A DNA stretch of 39,971 nt from contig JAFAOW010000196.1 in NCBI GenBank assembly GCA_019247455.1, forward strand, positions 1-39,971, read 5' to 3'. A model generated the notes under the pieces. It was not told the origin of the DNA. It saw only the letters and a program-made list of their open reading frames with translations, and did not search any database. The position numbers and the translations under genes were made by a program. The stretch comes from Acidobacteriota bacterium. Lineage in GTDB: Bacteria; Acidobacteriota; Blastocatellia; Pyrinomonadales; Pyrinomonadaceae. Every line of letters starts with the position of its first letter. Positions within the stretch are counted from its first letter, which is position 1. Shown in pieces: positions 1-6,884 of this stretch.

Positions 1-1642
1 GGTTCGCGACACAGGCCGTTCTGGCCTGGAATTTCTGATAGTCCTCTTTTGTCCACCAGTTGTTCAAACGCCCTTGCGCATCGAACTGGGCTCCCTGATC
101 ATCAAATCCGTGGCTGATCTCGTGGCCGATGACGACTCCGATGGCCCCGTAGTTGATCGGATCGGATGCGTCGAGGAAAAAGGCGGGCGACTGAAGGATC
201 CCCGCCGGGAACGTAATGTCATTAAGGAGCGGATTGTATTGCGCGTCGGATGTCGCCGGCGTCATCTGCCAGCGCTCGCGATCGACGGGCTTGCCGATCG
301 TTGAATAATTGTCCGCGACGAGGAATTCCGTTGCGGCTTGGACGTTCGCGGCATGCGACGACTTAGCAATGACCAGCTTGCTGTAATCACGCCATTTGTC
401 TGGATAGCCGATCTTGGGCTTTAACGTCGCGAGCTTTTCAAAGGCGTGTTTTTTCGTCTCGGGGCTCATCCAGTCAAGGTTCTCGATGATCTCGTGCATC
501 GCAGCGATCTCGTTATGAACAAGCTCGGTCATGCGAGCCTTTGCCTCAGGCGGGAAGTATTTCTCGACGTACTTTTTGCCAACGGCCTCGCCGAGTAGAT
601 TATCGGCGGATTCGGCACACCGGGTCGCACGGGGCTTCATTTCCTTCGCACCGAAGAGGAACGCGTTGTAAAATGCGTAATTTTGCTCAACAAACGGCGT
701 TGACAGGCTGCCGGCAGAGCTGTTGATGACATTCCACTTGAAATAGGTCTTCCAGTCGCTGATGTCGCGGGTCTTTAATTGGTTATCGAACTCTCGCAGG
801 AACGCTGGTTCGGCTACATTCACGTCTCCTTCCGGCACTCCCAGACGCTTGAAATACGCGGTCCAGTCAAAATTCGGCGTGAGCTTTTGCAGCTCGACGA
901 ATTTCATCTTGTGATCGGTCGCCGCGGGATCGCGAAGTGCGACATTATCCAGCGAGGCTTTGGCGAGAGTCGTCTCTATAGTAGTGATCGAGGCCGCGTC
1001 CGCCGCTGCATCGGCCTCAGAAAAGCCCGCAAGTGCGAACATCTTGTCGAGGTGTTTTTTGTATTCATCGCGCGCCTTTACAAATCGGTCGTCAGTTTTT
1101 AGGTAGTAGTCACGGTCGGGCATTCCGAGGCCCCCGGCAAAAACTTGGGCGATCACGTTCGCGGGATCGTGGCTGTCCTGGCCGCCGCCGAAGTTGAACG
1201 GGGCACCGATGCCTATCTTTGCCAATTCTGCGATCATTCGCTCGACGTCCGCCCGGGTCTTAATTCGGTCGATCTGGGCAAGCAGCGGTTTAATGGGTCC
1301 GATGCCGTTCTTGTCCGCTAACGCCTGGTCTTTACATGTCGTATAAAAATCGCTGACAAGCTGATCGACCGTGCCCTTTTCATACGGTCCCTTTGACGAG
1401 ACATCCTCAAGGATCTCCCGAAGGCGGTCCTTAGCCTTTTCACCGGCCTCCCAACGGCGGCTCCAGCGAGGCATTGACGCCGGAATGGGATTATTCTTTC
1501 GCCAGGTGCCGTTGGCGTACTCATAAAAGTCGTTGCAGGCCTGCACGCTCGTATCCATGTCGGAAAGCTGGACGCCTCGGGTCTGCATAAACACGGTCGA
1601 ATACAAAAGAAGAAAAACTGTGAGTGCTCTAATAATGGGCAT
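1..1642 (-). CDS. M13 family zinc metallopeptidase (neprilysin/PepO-like), C-terminus cut by window edge
   Basis: About 547 residues are visible and the frame is still open at base 1; the family is usually about 650-700 aa, so roughly the last 130 are missing. The product starts MPIIRALTVFLLLYSTVF, a signal peptide, followed by the M13 N-terminal signature ACNDFYEYANGTW. Near the edge lies the catalytic zinc motif HEISH (bases 110-124) inside VVIGHEISHGFDDQGAQFD, typical of M13. The third zinc ligand (ExxxD) would lie beyond the edge. The start ATG at 1642 has GGAGG four bases upstream. The family cleaves small peptides in the periplasm or outside the cell. The substrate-binding NAYY motif of the family reads DAQY here, so specificity may differ. 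Family call is firm; the substrate is unknown. Confidence 0.93.
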   Translation of the reverse strand, partial: MPIIRALTVFLLLYSTVFMQTRGVQLSDMDTSVQACNDFYEYANGTWRKNNPIPASMPRWSRRWEAGEKAKDRLREILEDVSSKGPYEKGTVDQLVSDFYTTCKDQALADKNGIGPIKPLLAQIDRIKTRADVERMIAELAKIGIGAPFNFGGGQDSHDPANVIAQVFAGGLGMPDRDYYLKTDDRFVKARDEYKKHLDKMFALAGFSEADAAADAASITTIETTLAKASLDNVALRDPAATDHKMKFVELQKLTPNFDWTAYFKRLGVPEGDVNVAEPAFLREFDNQLKTRDISDWKTYFKWNVINSSAGSLSTPFVEQNYAFYNAFLFGAKEMKPRATRCAESADNLLGEAVGKKYVEKYFPPEAKARMTELVHNEIAAMHEIIENLDWMSPETKKHAFEKLATLKPKIGYPDKWRDYSKLVIAKSSHAANVQAATEFLVADNYSTIGKPVDRERWQMTPATSDAQYNPLLNDITFPAGILQSPAFFLDASDPINYGAIGVVIGHEISHGFDDQGAQFDAQGRLNNWWTKEDYQKFQARTACVAN

Positions 1643-1799
1643 TGGTCCTCCGCGGATCTTGATTTTGTTAGAGTTTACGATGGTTTTAGTGGAAAAGTTT
1701 AGGGCTGGCGGGGAAGCCGTCTCCAAGCGGTCAGTTCCGCCTATAAAGACGAGGAGGGCCGCCCACCGAGCCACGCACATGGTTCCTTCTTTTGTCGTT

Positions 1800-1827
1800 T
1801 TGAAGTTAGGATAGGCTGTTGTATCAT
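1800..1827 (+). promoter_or_regulatory. Candidate sigma-70 promoter for glnA
   Basis: TTGAAG (1800-1805) and TATCAT (1822-1827) are separated by 16 bases and lie about 75 bases before the glnA start codon. The stretch 1643-1901 holds no gene I can support; it separates glnA from the divergent M13 peptidase gene and should carry both promoters. I see no clear promoter for the peptidase side. Assignment is by consensus match only. Confidence 0.4.
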
Positions 1828-1901
1828 CCTTTTTTAATTTTCCGCTATGCGTTGTCTAACCCTAATTCAACCATTCGAGAAACCTTAACTCAGGAGAACA
1901 A

Positions 1902-3320
1902 ATGAACGCCAAGAATGTATTGACTTTCGCTGCCGACCAGGAAGCGAGATTCGTCTCTGTGCGCTTTACCGACCTGCCCGGTTCCTGGCATCACCTTACC
2001 TTTCCGATCGCCCAATTAAGCGAAGACAGTTTTGAGGACGGCTTCGGATTTGACGCGTCGTCCCTGCGTGGATGGGCCGCGATCCACGAGTCGGACATGC
2101 TTCTCGTGCCGGATCCTTCGCGGTTCTGGATCGATCCTTTCACGGAAGAGACGACGCTTTGCCTCATCGCGAATGCCGTCGATCCCATCACAAAAGAGGG
2201 TTACTGGCTCGACCCTCGCTCGGTCGCCCAGCGTGCCGAAAGCTACCTGAATTTTACGGGTATAGCTGACACCGCGTATTTTGGGCCCGAGGCGGAATTT
2301 TTTGTATTCGACGAAGCGCGGTTTCACAACGAGCAGTCGTCTGCCGGGTATTTCGTAAATTCTGAGGAGGGCCACTGGAATTCGGGACGCGAAGGCGGTG
2401 ACAATCCGAACAACGGACTCCATATCCGCGCGAAGGAAGGGTACGTCCCCGTTTCGCCGCTCGACACGCTCGTGGATCTTAGAAACTCGATCTCCGCGAT
2501 CCTCGGCGAGGTCGGTATCGACGTCGAATGCCATCACCACGAGGTTGCGACAGCGGGGCAGTGCGAGATCGATTTCCGATTCTCGAACCTTCTGCACACA
2601 GCCGACAACCTCATGCTCTTCAAGTATGTCGTCAAAAACACGGCGTACGCCGCTGGCAAGACGGCGACCTTCATGCCGAAACCGCTGTTCGGCGACAACG
2701 GGTCGGGAATGCACGTCCATCAGTCGCTGTGGAATGGCGGCGAGCCGCTGTTCGGAGGCGATCAATATGCCGGGCTGTCTGAAATGGCGAAGTTCTACAT
2801 AGGCGGCCTTCTCAAGCATGCTCCCGCAATTGTCGGCTTCGCGGCACCGACGACGAATTCCTACAAACGTCTCGTCCCGGGTTTTGAGGCCCCTGTGAAT
2901 TTAGCCTACTCGGCACGAAATCGGTCTGCGGCGGTGAGAATACCTATGTTCTCAGCGTCGCCGAAGGCGAAGCGGCTTGAGTTCAGGCCGCCAGATCCAA
3001 GCTGTAACCCGTACCTGACCTTTGCTGCCTTGCTGATGGCAGGCCTTGACGGCATTCAGAACCGGATCGATCCAGGTGAGCCGCTCGACAAGGATATTTA
3101 CGACCTTCCGCCCGAGGAACTCGCGAATGTTCCAAGTCTCCCCGGCAGTCTCGATGAGTCTCTCAAGGCTCTTGAAAACGACCATGACTTTCTGCTCAAG
3201 GGCGATGTGTTCACGACGAGCCTTATCGATCGCTGGATCACTTACAAGCGCGAGCACGAGATCACGCCGCTGAGGCTGCGACCGCATCCGTTGGAATTCT
3301 CGATGTACTACGACATCTAG
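1902..3320 (+). CDS. glnA: Type I glutamine synthetase
   Basis: A 472-aa cytoplasmic enzyme that makes glutamine from glutamate, ammonia and ATP; length is normal for the dodecameric GSI class. Visible signatures are the N-terminal [11 protein letters not shown] (48-58), the ATP/metal motif GPEAEFFVF (128-136), GSGMHVHQS (267-275), [11 protein letters not shown] (322-332), NRSAAVRIP (340-348) and [15 protein letters not shown] (358-372). [10 protein letters not shown] (397-406, Tyr400) matches the adenylylation site of the GSI-beta type, so control by adenylylation is likely. The start is set by AGGAGA seven bases upstream. It stands alone, with a promoter candidate at 1800 and a hairpin terminator right after the stop. 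No glnB, glnE or amt gene is in the window. Confidence 0.97.
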   Translation: MNAKNVLTFAADQEARFVSVRFTDLPGSWHHLTFPIAQLSEDSFEDGFGFDASSLRGWAAIHESDMLLVPDPSRFWIDPFTEETTLCLIANAVDPITKEGYWLDPRSVAQRAESYLNFTGIADTAYFGPEAEFFVFDEARFHNEQSSAGYFVNSEEGHWNSGREGGDNPNNGLHIRAKEGYVPVSPLDTLVDLRNSISAILGEVGIDVECHHHEVATAGQCEIDFRFSNLLHTADNLMLFKYVVKNTAYAAGKTATFMPKPLFGDNGSGMHVHQSLWNGGEPLFGGDQYAGLSEMAKFYIGGLLKHAPAIVGFAAPTTNSYKRLVPGFEAPVNLAYSARNRSAAVRIPMFSASPKAKRLEFRPPDPSCNPYLTFAALLMAGLDGIQNRIDPGEPLDKDIYDLPPEELANVPSLPGSLDESLKALENDHDFLLKGDVFTTSLIDRWITYKREHEITPLRLRPHPLEFSMYYDI

Positions 3321-3346
3321 AAGGGCGAAGTACAATGTGGAGAGGC

Positions 3347-3376
3347 GGCCGGTGGCGACGCCGGCCTTTCTTTTTT
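3347..3376 (+). terminator. Intrinsic terminator after glnA
   Basis: GGCCGG (3347-3352) pairs with CCGGCC (3361-3366) around an 8-base loop and is followed directly by TTTCTTTTTT. It lies 26 bases past the glnA stop. Because it sits inside the longest open frame of the next gene, it also argues that gene starts downstream at 3380. Confidence 0.75.
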
Positions 3377-3379
3377 GCT

Positions 3380-3985
3380 ATGCTCAATGCTCTAGTGAAG
3401 GTTGAACCGGTCACATTGGAAGGGAAATTCGTCAAGCTCGAGCCGATGCGGTTTGATCATTTTCCCGCTCTGTGTGATGTTGGGCTCGAACCTTCGTTAT
3501 GGAAATGGACCGCGAACATCGTCGAGAAAGAAACCGATCTCGAGAAGTATGTCCGCAGCGCCCTGGCGGACCGTGACCAGGGCATTGCTCTTCCGTTCGT
3601 GACCATCGACAAGACCAGCGGCGCCATAGTCGGCTCAACGCGATTTGGAAATATTGACCCCAATCACAGAAAGGTAGAGATAGGGTGGACATGGATCAAC
3701 CCAAAATGGCAGCGGACCCGGATCAACACGGAGGCCAAGCTTCTTATGCTCACGCATGCATTCGAAGTGTGGGCCTGTGTTCGCGTTGAGTTGAAGACAG
3801 ATTCGAATAACAAGAGGTCCAGGGCCGCGATGATCCGGATCGGGGCTACGGAAGAGGGCACCCTGCGCAATCACATGATCACGGAGTCAGGCCGAAATCG
3901 GCACTCCGTTTATTTCAGCATAATCGACTCCGAATGGCCGTCGATCAAGGAAGACCTGAACGCAAAGCTCGCCGACCGCGACTGA
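3380..3985 (+). CDS. GNAT family N-acetyltransferase (RimJ/RimL type)
   Basis: A 201-aa cytoplasmic acetyltransferase using acetyl-CoA. The sequence carries the Acetyltransf_3 / RimJ-RimL layout: an N-terminal substrate strand (VTLEGKFVKLEPM), a central beta strand GAIVGSTRFGNI, the strand KVEIGWTWI with WQRTRINTEAK in the place of the acetyl-CoA loop, and the C-terminal GRNRHSVYFSIIDSEWP common in this group. The canonical Q/RxxGxG/A loop is degenerate. The frame is open from 3335, but that part overlaps the glnA terminator, so I use ATG 3380; no clear ribosome site is seen for it. Substrate (protein N-terminus, antibiotic or metabolite) cannot be told. Confidence 0.85.
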   Translation: MLNALVKVEPVTLEGKFVKLEPMRFDHFPALCDVGLEPSLWKWTANIVEKETDLEKYVRSALADRDQGIALPFVTIDKTSGAIVGSTRFGNIDPNHRKVEIGWTWINPKWQRTRINTEAKLLMLTHAFEVWACVRVELKTDSNNKRSRAAMIRIGATEEGTLRNHMITESGRNRHSVYFSIIDSEWPSIKEDLNAKLADRD

Positions 3986-4025
3986 CGCGAGACTGATGCG
4001 ATCTGTTGTATAATTTAGCGGTTTT

Positions 4026-4313
4026 ATGGAAAAGTTCACGGTTATCTGTCCCTGTTGTGAGGCTTCTCTGACCATCGATTCAGCGACTGGTGCCATTCTC
4101 GGACACGAAGAAAAAAAGAAGGTTCTCGGCTCGTTCGAAGACCTTAAAGGCGAGCTGAGTAAGCAAAAAGAGACGCGTGACCAGATCTTCGCTCAGGAGA
4201 TGTCGTCGATGAAGGACCGTGAGAGGCTTCTCGAGGAGAAATTTAAGGAAGCGATGAAGCGAGCGGACATCGATGCCGACAAGCCGTTCAAGAATCCCCT
4301 CGACCTCGACTGA
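4026..4313 (+). CDS. Small CPCC-motif protein with charged helical tail
   Basis: A 95-aa protein I cannot assign to a named function. The first 25 residues read like half of a zinc ribbon (VICPCCEASLTIDSATGAI), with a single CPCC, so metal binding would need a dimer. Residues 30-85 are highly charged and likely a long helix or coiled coil (KKKVLGSFEDLKGELSKQKET), ending in KPFKNPLDLD. A TATAAT box at 4009-4014 lies only 11 bases before the ATG, so the messenger may be almost leaderless. pyrF starts two bases after the stop, which suggests translation in one unit with pyrF. Coding nature is well supported by the tight spacing; function is unknown. Confidence 0.8.
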   Translation: MEKFTVICPCCEASLTIDSATGAILGHEEKKKVLGSFEDLKGELSKQKETRDQIFAQEMSSMKDRERLLEEKFKEAMKRADIDADKPFKNPLDLD

Positions 4314-4315
4314 AA

Positions 4316-5056
4316 ATGAGCAAACCCTGCGAAGCTCCCATAGGATCGGCGCCGGCGAGCGACCAGATCATCCTAGCGCTCGATGTCAATGGCGCAAATG
4401 AAGCACGCTCGATCGTAAAGGAGATCGCTGGTCGCATCGGCGCGTTCAAGATCGGACTACAGTTGTTTACAGCCGCCGGGCCGTCCTTCGTCAGGGAAAT
4501 GACGTCGGCCGGACATAAGGTATTTCTCGATCTGAAGTTTCACGATATTCCTAATACCGTGGCTAGTGCGGCTGTTGAGGCTGCCAGGATGGGTGTATGG
4601 ATGTTCAACGTACATGCGATGGGCGGGAGCAACATGATGCGGAGAACGGTTGAAGAAGTTAATGAGGCTTGTGCACGCGAAAAGCTCGCGCGGCCCCTGA
4701 TCATTGCTGTCACAGTACTAACGAGCGTGGGCGATGACGATCTCGCTGAGGTAGGCTTCGAGACTACTGCGGGGGATTCCGCCGTCCGGCTTGCTACGAT
4801 CGCTGCGGCGAGCGGGCTCGACGGTGTCGTAGCATCGCCGCTCGAGGCAGCCGCGATACGCTCAACCGTTGCAAATAAAGACTTTGTCATTGTAACGCCT
4901 GGGATTCGCCGGGCGTCTGCAACTAAGGACGACCAGCGGCGTGTAAACACCTTTCGCCAGGCATTGGCGAACGGTTCGACCTATACCGTCATCGGAAGAC
5001 CCATATTGTCCGCGGCGGACAGGATCGCGGCTATCAACGACATCTGCTCCGAATAG
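4316..5056 (+). CDS. pyrF: Orotidine 5'-phosphate decarboxylase
   Basis: A 246-aa cytoplasmic enzyme for the last step of UMP synthesis (OMP to UMP plus CO2). The barrel strand IILALDV, the catalytic DxKxxD array in FLDLKFHDIPNTV (Asp72, Lys74, Asp77), the strand FNVHAMGG and the phosphate-binding end VTPGIR and YTVIGRPI are all present. Length is typical of the short bacterial (group I) enzyme. The ATG follows the previous stop by two bases and the next gene starts nine bases after this stop, so it is in the middle of a three-gene unit. No other pyr gene is nearby. Confidence 0.96.
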   Translation: MSKPCEAPIGSAPASDQIILALDVNGANEARSIVKEIAGRIGAFKIGLQLFTAAGPSFVREMTSAGHKVFLDLKFHDIPNTVASAAVEAARMGVWMFNVHAMGGSNMMRRTVEEVNEACAREKLARPLIIAVTVLTSVGDDDLAEVGFETTAGDSAVRLATIAAASGLDGVVASPLEAAAIRSTVANKDFVIVTPGIRRASATKDDQRRVNTFRQALANGSTYTVIGRPILSAADRIAAINDICSE

Positions 5057-5065
5057 GCGAGTTAA

Positions 5066-6526
5066 ATGAAGCTCACAATATCCTCTCGTAAGTTTATTCT
5101 TCCATTGCTTTTCGCATTCTTGGCTTTGACGTCTGGTATCGCCGCTCAGACTGGGCCGCGAGTAGGGGAGAAACTGACCTACAGCATACAAGTTGGGCCG
5201 TTCATCGGCGCAGGTTATGCAGAAACTCAGGTGATGTCGCAAGGGCGTCTGAGCGGAAAGGATGCGATCGAGATCCACGCGAAGGTGAAGACGCTCGAAT
5301 TCGTGAGCGCGGCCTATTTCATGATCGACCAGACCCGTACCATCTATGTTGCGCCGGACACCGGTTTGCCACTGTACGTCTCAAAGGTATCAAGTGCCGG
5401 GGCTACACCGACTGAGACTATCGTCAATAACCTTAGTACTCCGACGGAAAGCTTTGATATTTTTAGTCTGCTTTATGCGGCCCGGGGCGGTGACGGGAAT
5501 GGGACCTATTCACTATTTGAAAATGGCAAGACGTTCGAGGTAAGGCTTCGACAGGCGGGCGGCGAGCACCTGCACACCGACGCCGGCGAGTTCGATACGA
5601 AAATATCCGTTGTCGAAAGCGATTATCTCGCGTCGATCGGATGTAAAGATCTCCGCATCCATTTCTCGAATGACGCCGCGAGGATCCCTGTCGCAATAGT
5701 CTTTCAGTCCTCGAAGGGCGTAGTGAGGGTCTTATTGAACGGAGTTGTGTCCCCAGCCGCGGACGTAGTGCCGTCCTTTGCCACGCCCACGCCAACACCT
5801 ACTCCCAAACCGACTCCGAGGCCCGCGTCGGCTCCCTATGTCGAGAACCAGCCGCTCTCGTCAGAGCTTGGTTTCAAGTTGGGAGAGTCTCTTGACTACC
5901 GAATTTCCGCAGGTGGAAAGCCCCTGGCTGTTCTGAATTTCCAGGCGGTCGCGAGAAAGCTGTACAACCGCGAAGACAGCCTCCAGCTCGTCGCAAAGAT
6001 AGCGAGTGCCGAACCAAACAACGGGCTTTTCAGGGCCGGCGATTATGCCAGCGTACAGGTTGACCCTGACACGCTGGCCCCTACATGGTCGGAAACGAAA
6101 TTTGACTCTACATTGGCGGGACTTCATCAAGCCCTGACATTCGACAAGGTCACCGGCAATGTGAAGGTAGGCAATAGCGCTGCCATCGAGGCGCCGGTGG
6201 GTACCCACAGTATTCTGTCGCTCATCTACGCGATGCGCTCATTCAACCTCCAGCCGAGTAAGACACCGGGGAACCCTGTAAATGACACTCGGGTCGCGGT
6301 ATTTTGGGACGCCAAGCCCTATATCTTCATTCTTCGGCCCAGCAATCCCGAGACGATCCTGATGAACGGGGTAAAGGTGCAGGCGCAGCTCGTCTCTGTC
6401 ACCACAGGAAATCCGCAGCTTGACGCCCTATCTCCGAAAGTCTGGCTGGGGCTTGATGAGGCGCGGACGCCTCTTCGTTTCTCTTTGGGCACGCTCCAGG
6501 CCGACCTGATCACCCGATCCAGTTAA
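5066..6526 (+). CDS. Secreted protein with two tandem DUF3108 domains
   Basis: A 486-aa exported protein. Residues 1-28 are a signal peptide (ILPLLFAFLALTSGIAAQ). Two related domains follow, about 32-240 and 270-480. Both begin with GxxLxYxI (VGEKLTYSIQVG; LGESLDYRISAG) and share the DUF3108 pattern of a strand pair, an IFSLLYAAR / ILSLIYAMR helix and a late ATPxxF-like end (ARTPLRFSLG). They are joined by a flexible Thr-Pro linker (TPTPTPTPKPTPRP, about 242-255). DUF3108 proteins are periplasmic or outer-surface beta proteins of unknown role, mostly single-domain, so the duplication is notable. It follows pyrF by nine bases and a terminator closes the unit at 6533. Confidence 0.85.
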   Translation: MKLTISSRKFILPLLFAFLALTSGIAAQTGPRVGEKLTYSIQVGPFIGAGYAETQVMSQGRLSGKDAIEIHAKVKTLEFVSAAYFMIDQTRTIYVAPDTGLPLYVSKVSSAGATPTETIVNNLSTPTESFDIFSLLYAARGGDGNGTYSLFENGKTFEVRLRQAGGEHLHTDAGEFDTKISVVESDYLASIGCKDLRIHFSNDAARIPVAIVFQSSKGVVRVLLNGVVSPAADVVPSFATPTPTPTPKPTPRPASAPYVENQPLSSELGFKLGESLDYRISAGGKPLAVLNFQAVARKLYNREDSLQLVAKIASAEPNNGLFRAGDYASVQVDPDTLAPTWSETKFDSTLAGLHQALTFDKVTGNVKVGNSAAIEAPVGTHSILSLIYAMRSFNLQPSKTPGNPVNDTRVAVFWDAKPYIFILRPSNPETILMNGVKVQAQLVSVTTGNPQLDALSPKVWLGLDEARTPLRFSLGTLQADLITRSS

Positions 6527-6532
6527 GTTATT

Positions 6533-6563
6533 AATGCCGCTTATCCGGAAAAGTGGCATTTTT
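6533..6563 (+). terminator. Intrinsic terminator after the DUF3108 gene
   Basis: A 10-bp stem with one G-U pair, AATGCCGCTT (6533-6542) with AAGTGGCATT (6551-6560), runs into TTTTT (6559-6563). It lies just past the DUF3108 stop and just before the feo promoter, insulating the two transcription units. Confidence 0.65.
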
Positions 6564-6573
6564 CTCTAATTGA

Positions 6574-6604
6574 AATTGAAAACTATTTTCAATTAGGATA
6601 GAAT
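6574..6604 (+). promoter_or_regulatory. feo promoter with overlapping Fur-box-like operator
   Basis: A near-consensus promoter is visible: TTGAAA (6576-6581), exactly 17 bases, TAGAAT (6599-6604). The palindrome ATTGAAAACTATTTTCAAT (6575-6593, arms of 8 around CTA, one more pair outside) covers the -35 box and spacer. Its core resembles the 7-1-7 Fur box TGATAATnATTATCA. Binding there would block polymerase, so iron-dependent repression by Fur, or by a DtxR-family regulator, is the likely mode. The operator class is inference; the palindrome and promoter are seen directly. Confidence 0.75.
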
Positions 6605-6651
6605 TCGCTTGTATGGAAACGTCCACGAGGGCAGTCGGATCCAGCGGAACG

Positions 6652-6873
6652 ATGACTTTGACCCATTTACCTATCGGGAAGGTGGGCAGGGTCACCTCTG
6701 TACGTGGCTCAGGGCGTGTTACACGGCGCCTGCTTGAAATGGGCGTAATACCGGGGGTGACAGTACAAGTAGTGAAGATGGCACCATTTGGTGACCCCAT
6801 TGAGGTGAGGGTTCGAGGCTACAACCTTGCAATGCGGCGCAGCGAGGCTGACGCGATCGAGGTTGTCATCTAA
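6652..6873 (+). CDS. feoA: Ferrous iron transport protein A
   Basis: A 73-aa SH3-like cytoplasmic partner of FeoB. It has the family pattern: MTLTHLPIGKVGRVTSVRG, RLLEMGVIPGVTVQVV, PFGDPIEVRVRGYNLAMRRSEADAIEVV. The frame is open back to an ATG at 6613, but the mapped -10 box would put the transcript start at about 6611, and other FeoA proteins begin at MTL; I therefore prefer 6652. It is the first gene of the iron operon and ends 11 bases before feoB. Confidence 0.9.
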   Translation: MTLTHLPIGKVGRVTSVRGSGRVTRRLLEMGVIPGVTVQVVKMAPFGDPIEVRVRGYNLAMRRSEADAIEVVI

Positions 6874-6884
6874 CACGTCTCGAA

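Noticed and set aside
1-30. GCGACACAGGCCGTTCTGGCCTG palindrome at the window start resembling the repeat at 35580 (described, not a full repeat)
   Set aside because: It encodes the conserved RTACVAN-type segment of the M13 peptidase and is explained by coding constraint.
1533-1814. 93-aa plus-strand frame across the start of the M13 gene
   Set aside because: It overlaps the peptidase N-terminus in antisense and lacks any domain or ribosome site.
2016-2819. 267-aa open frame on the minus strand within glnA
   Set aside because: It lies wholly antisense to a clear glutamine synthetase and shows no domain; it is a by-product of GC-rich codon use.
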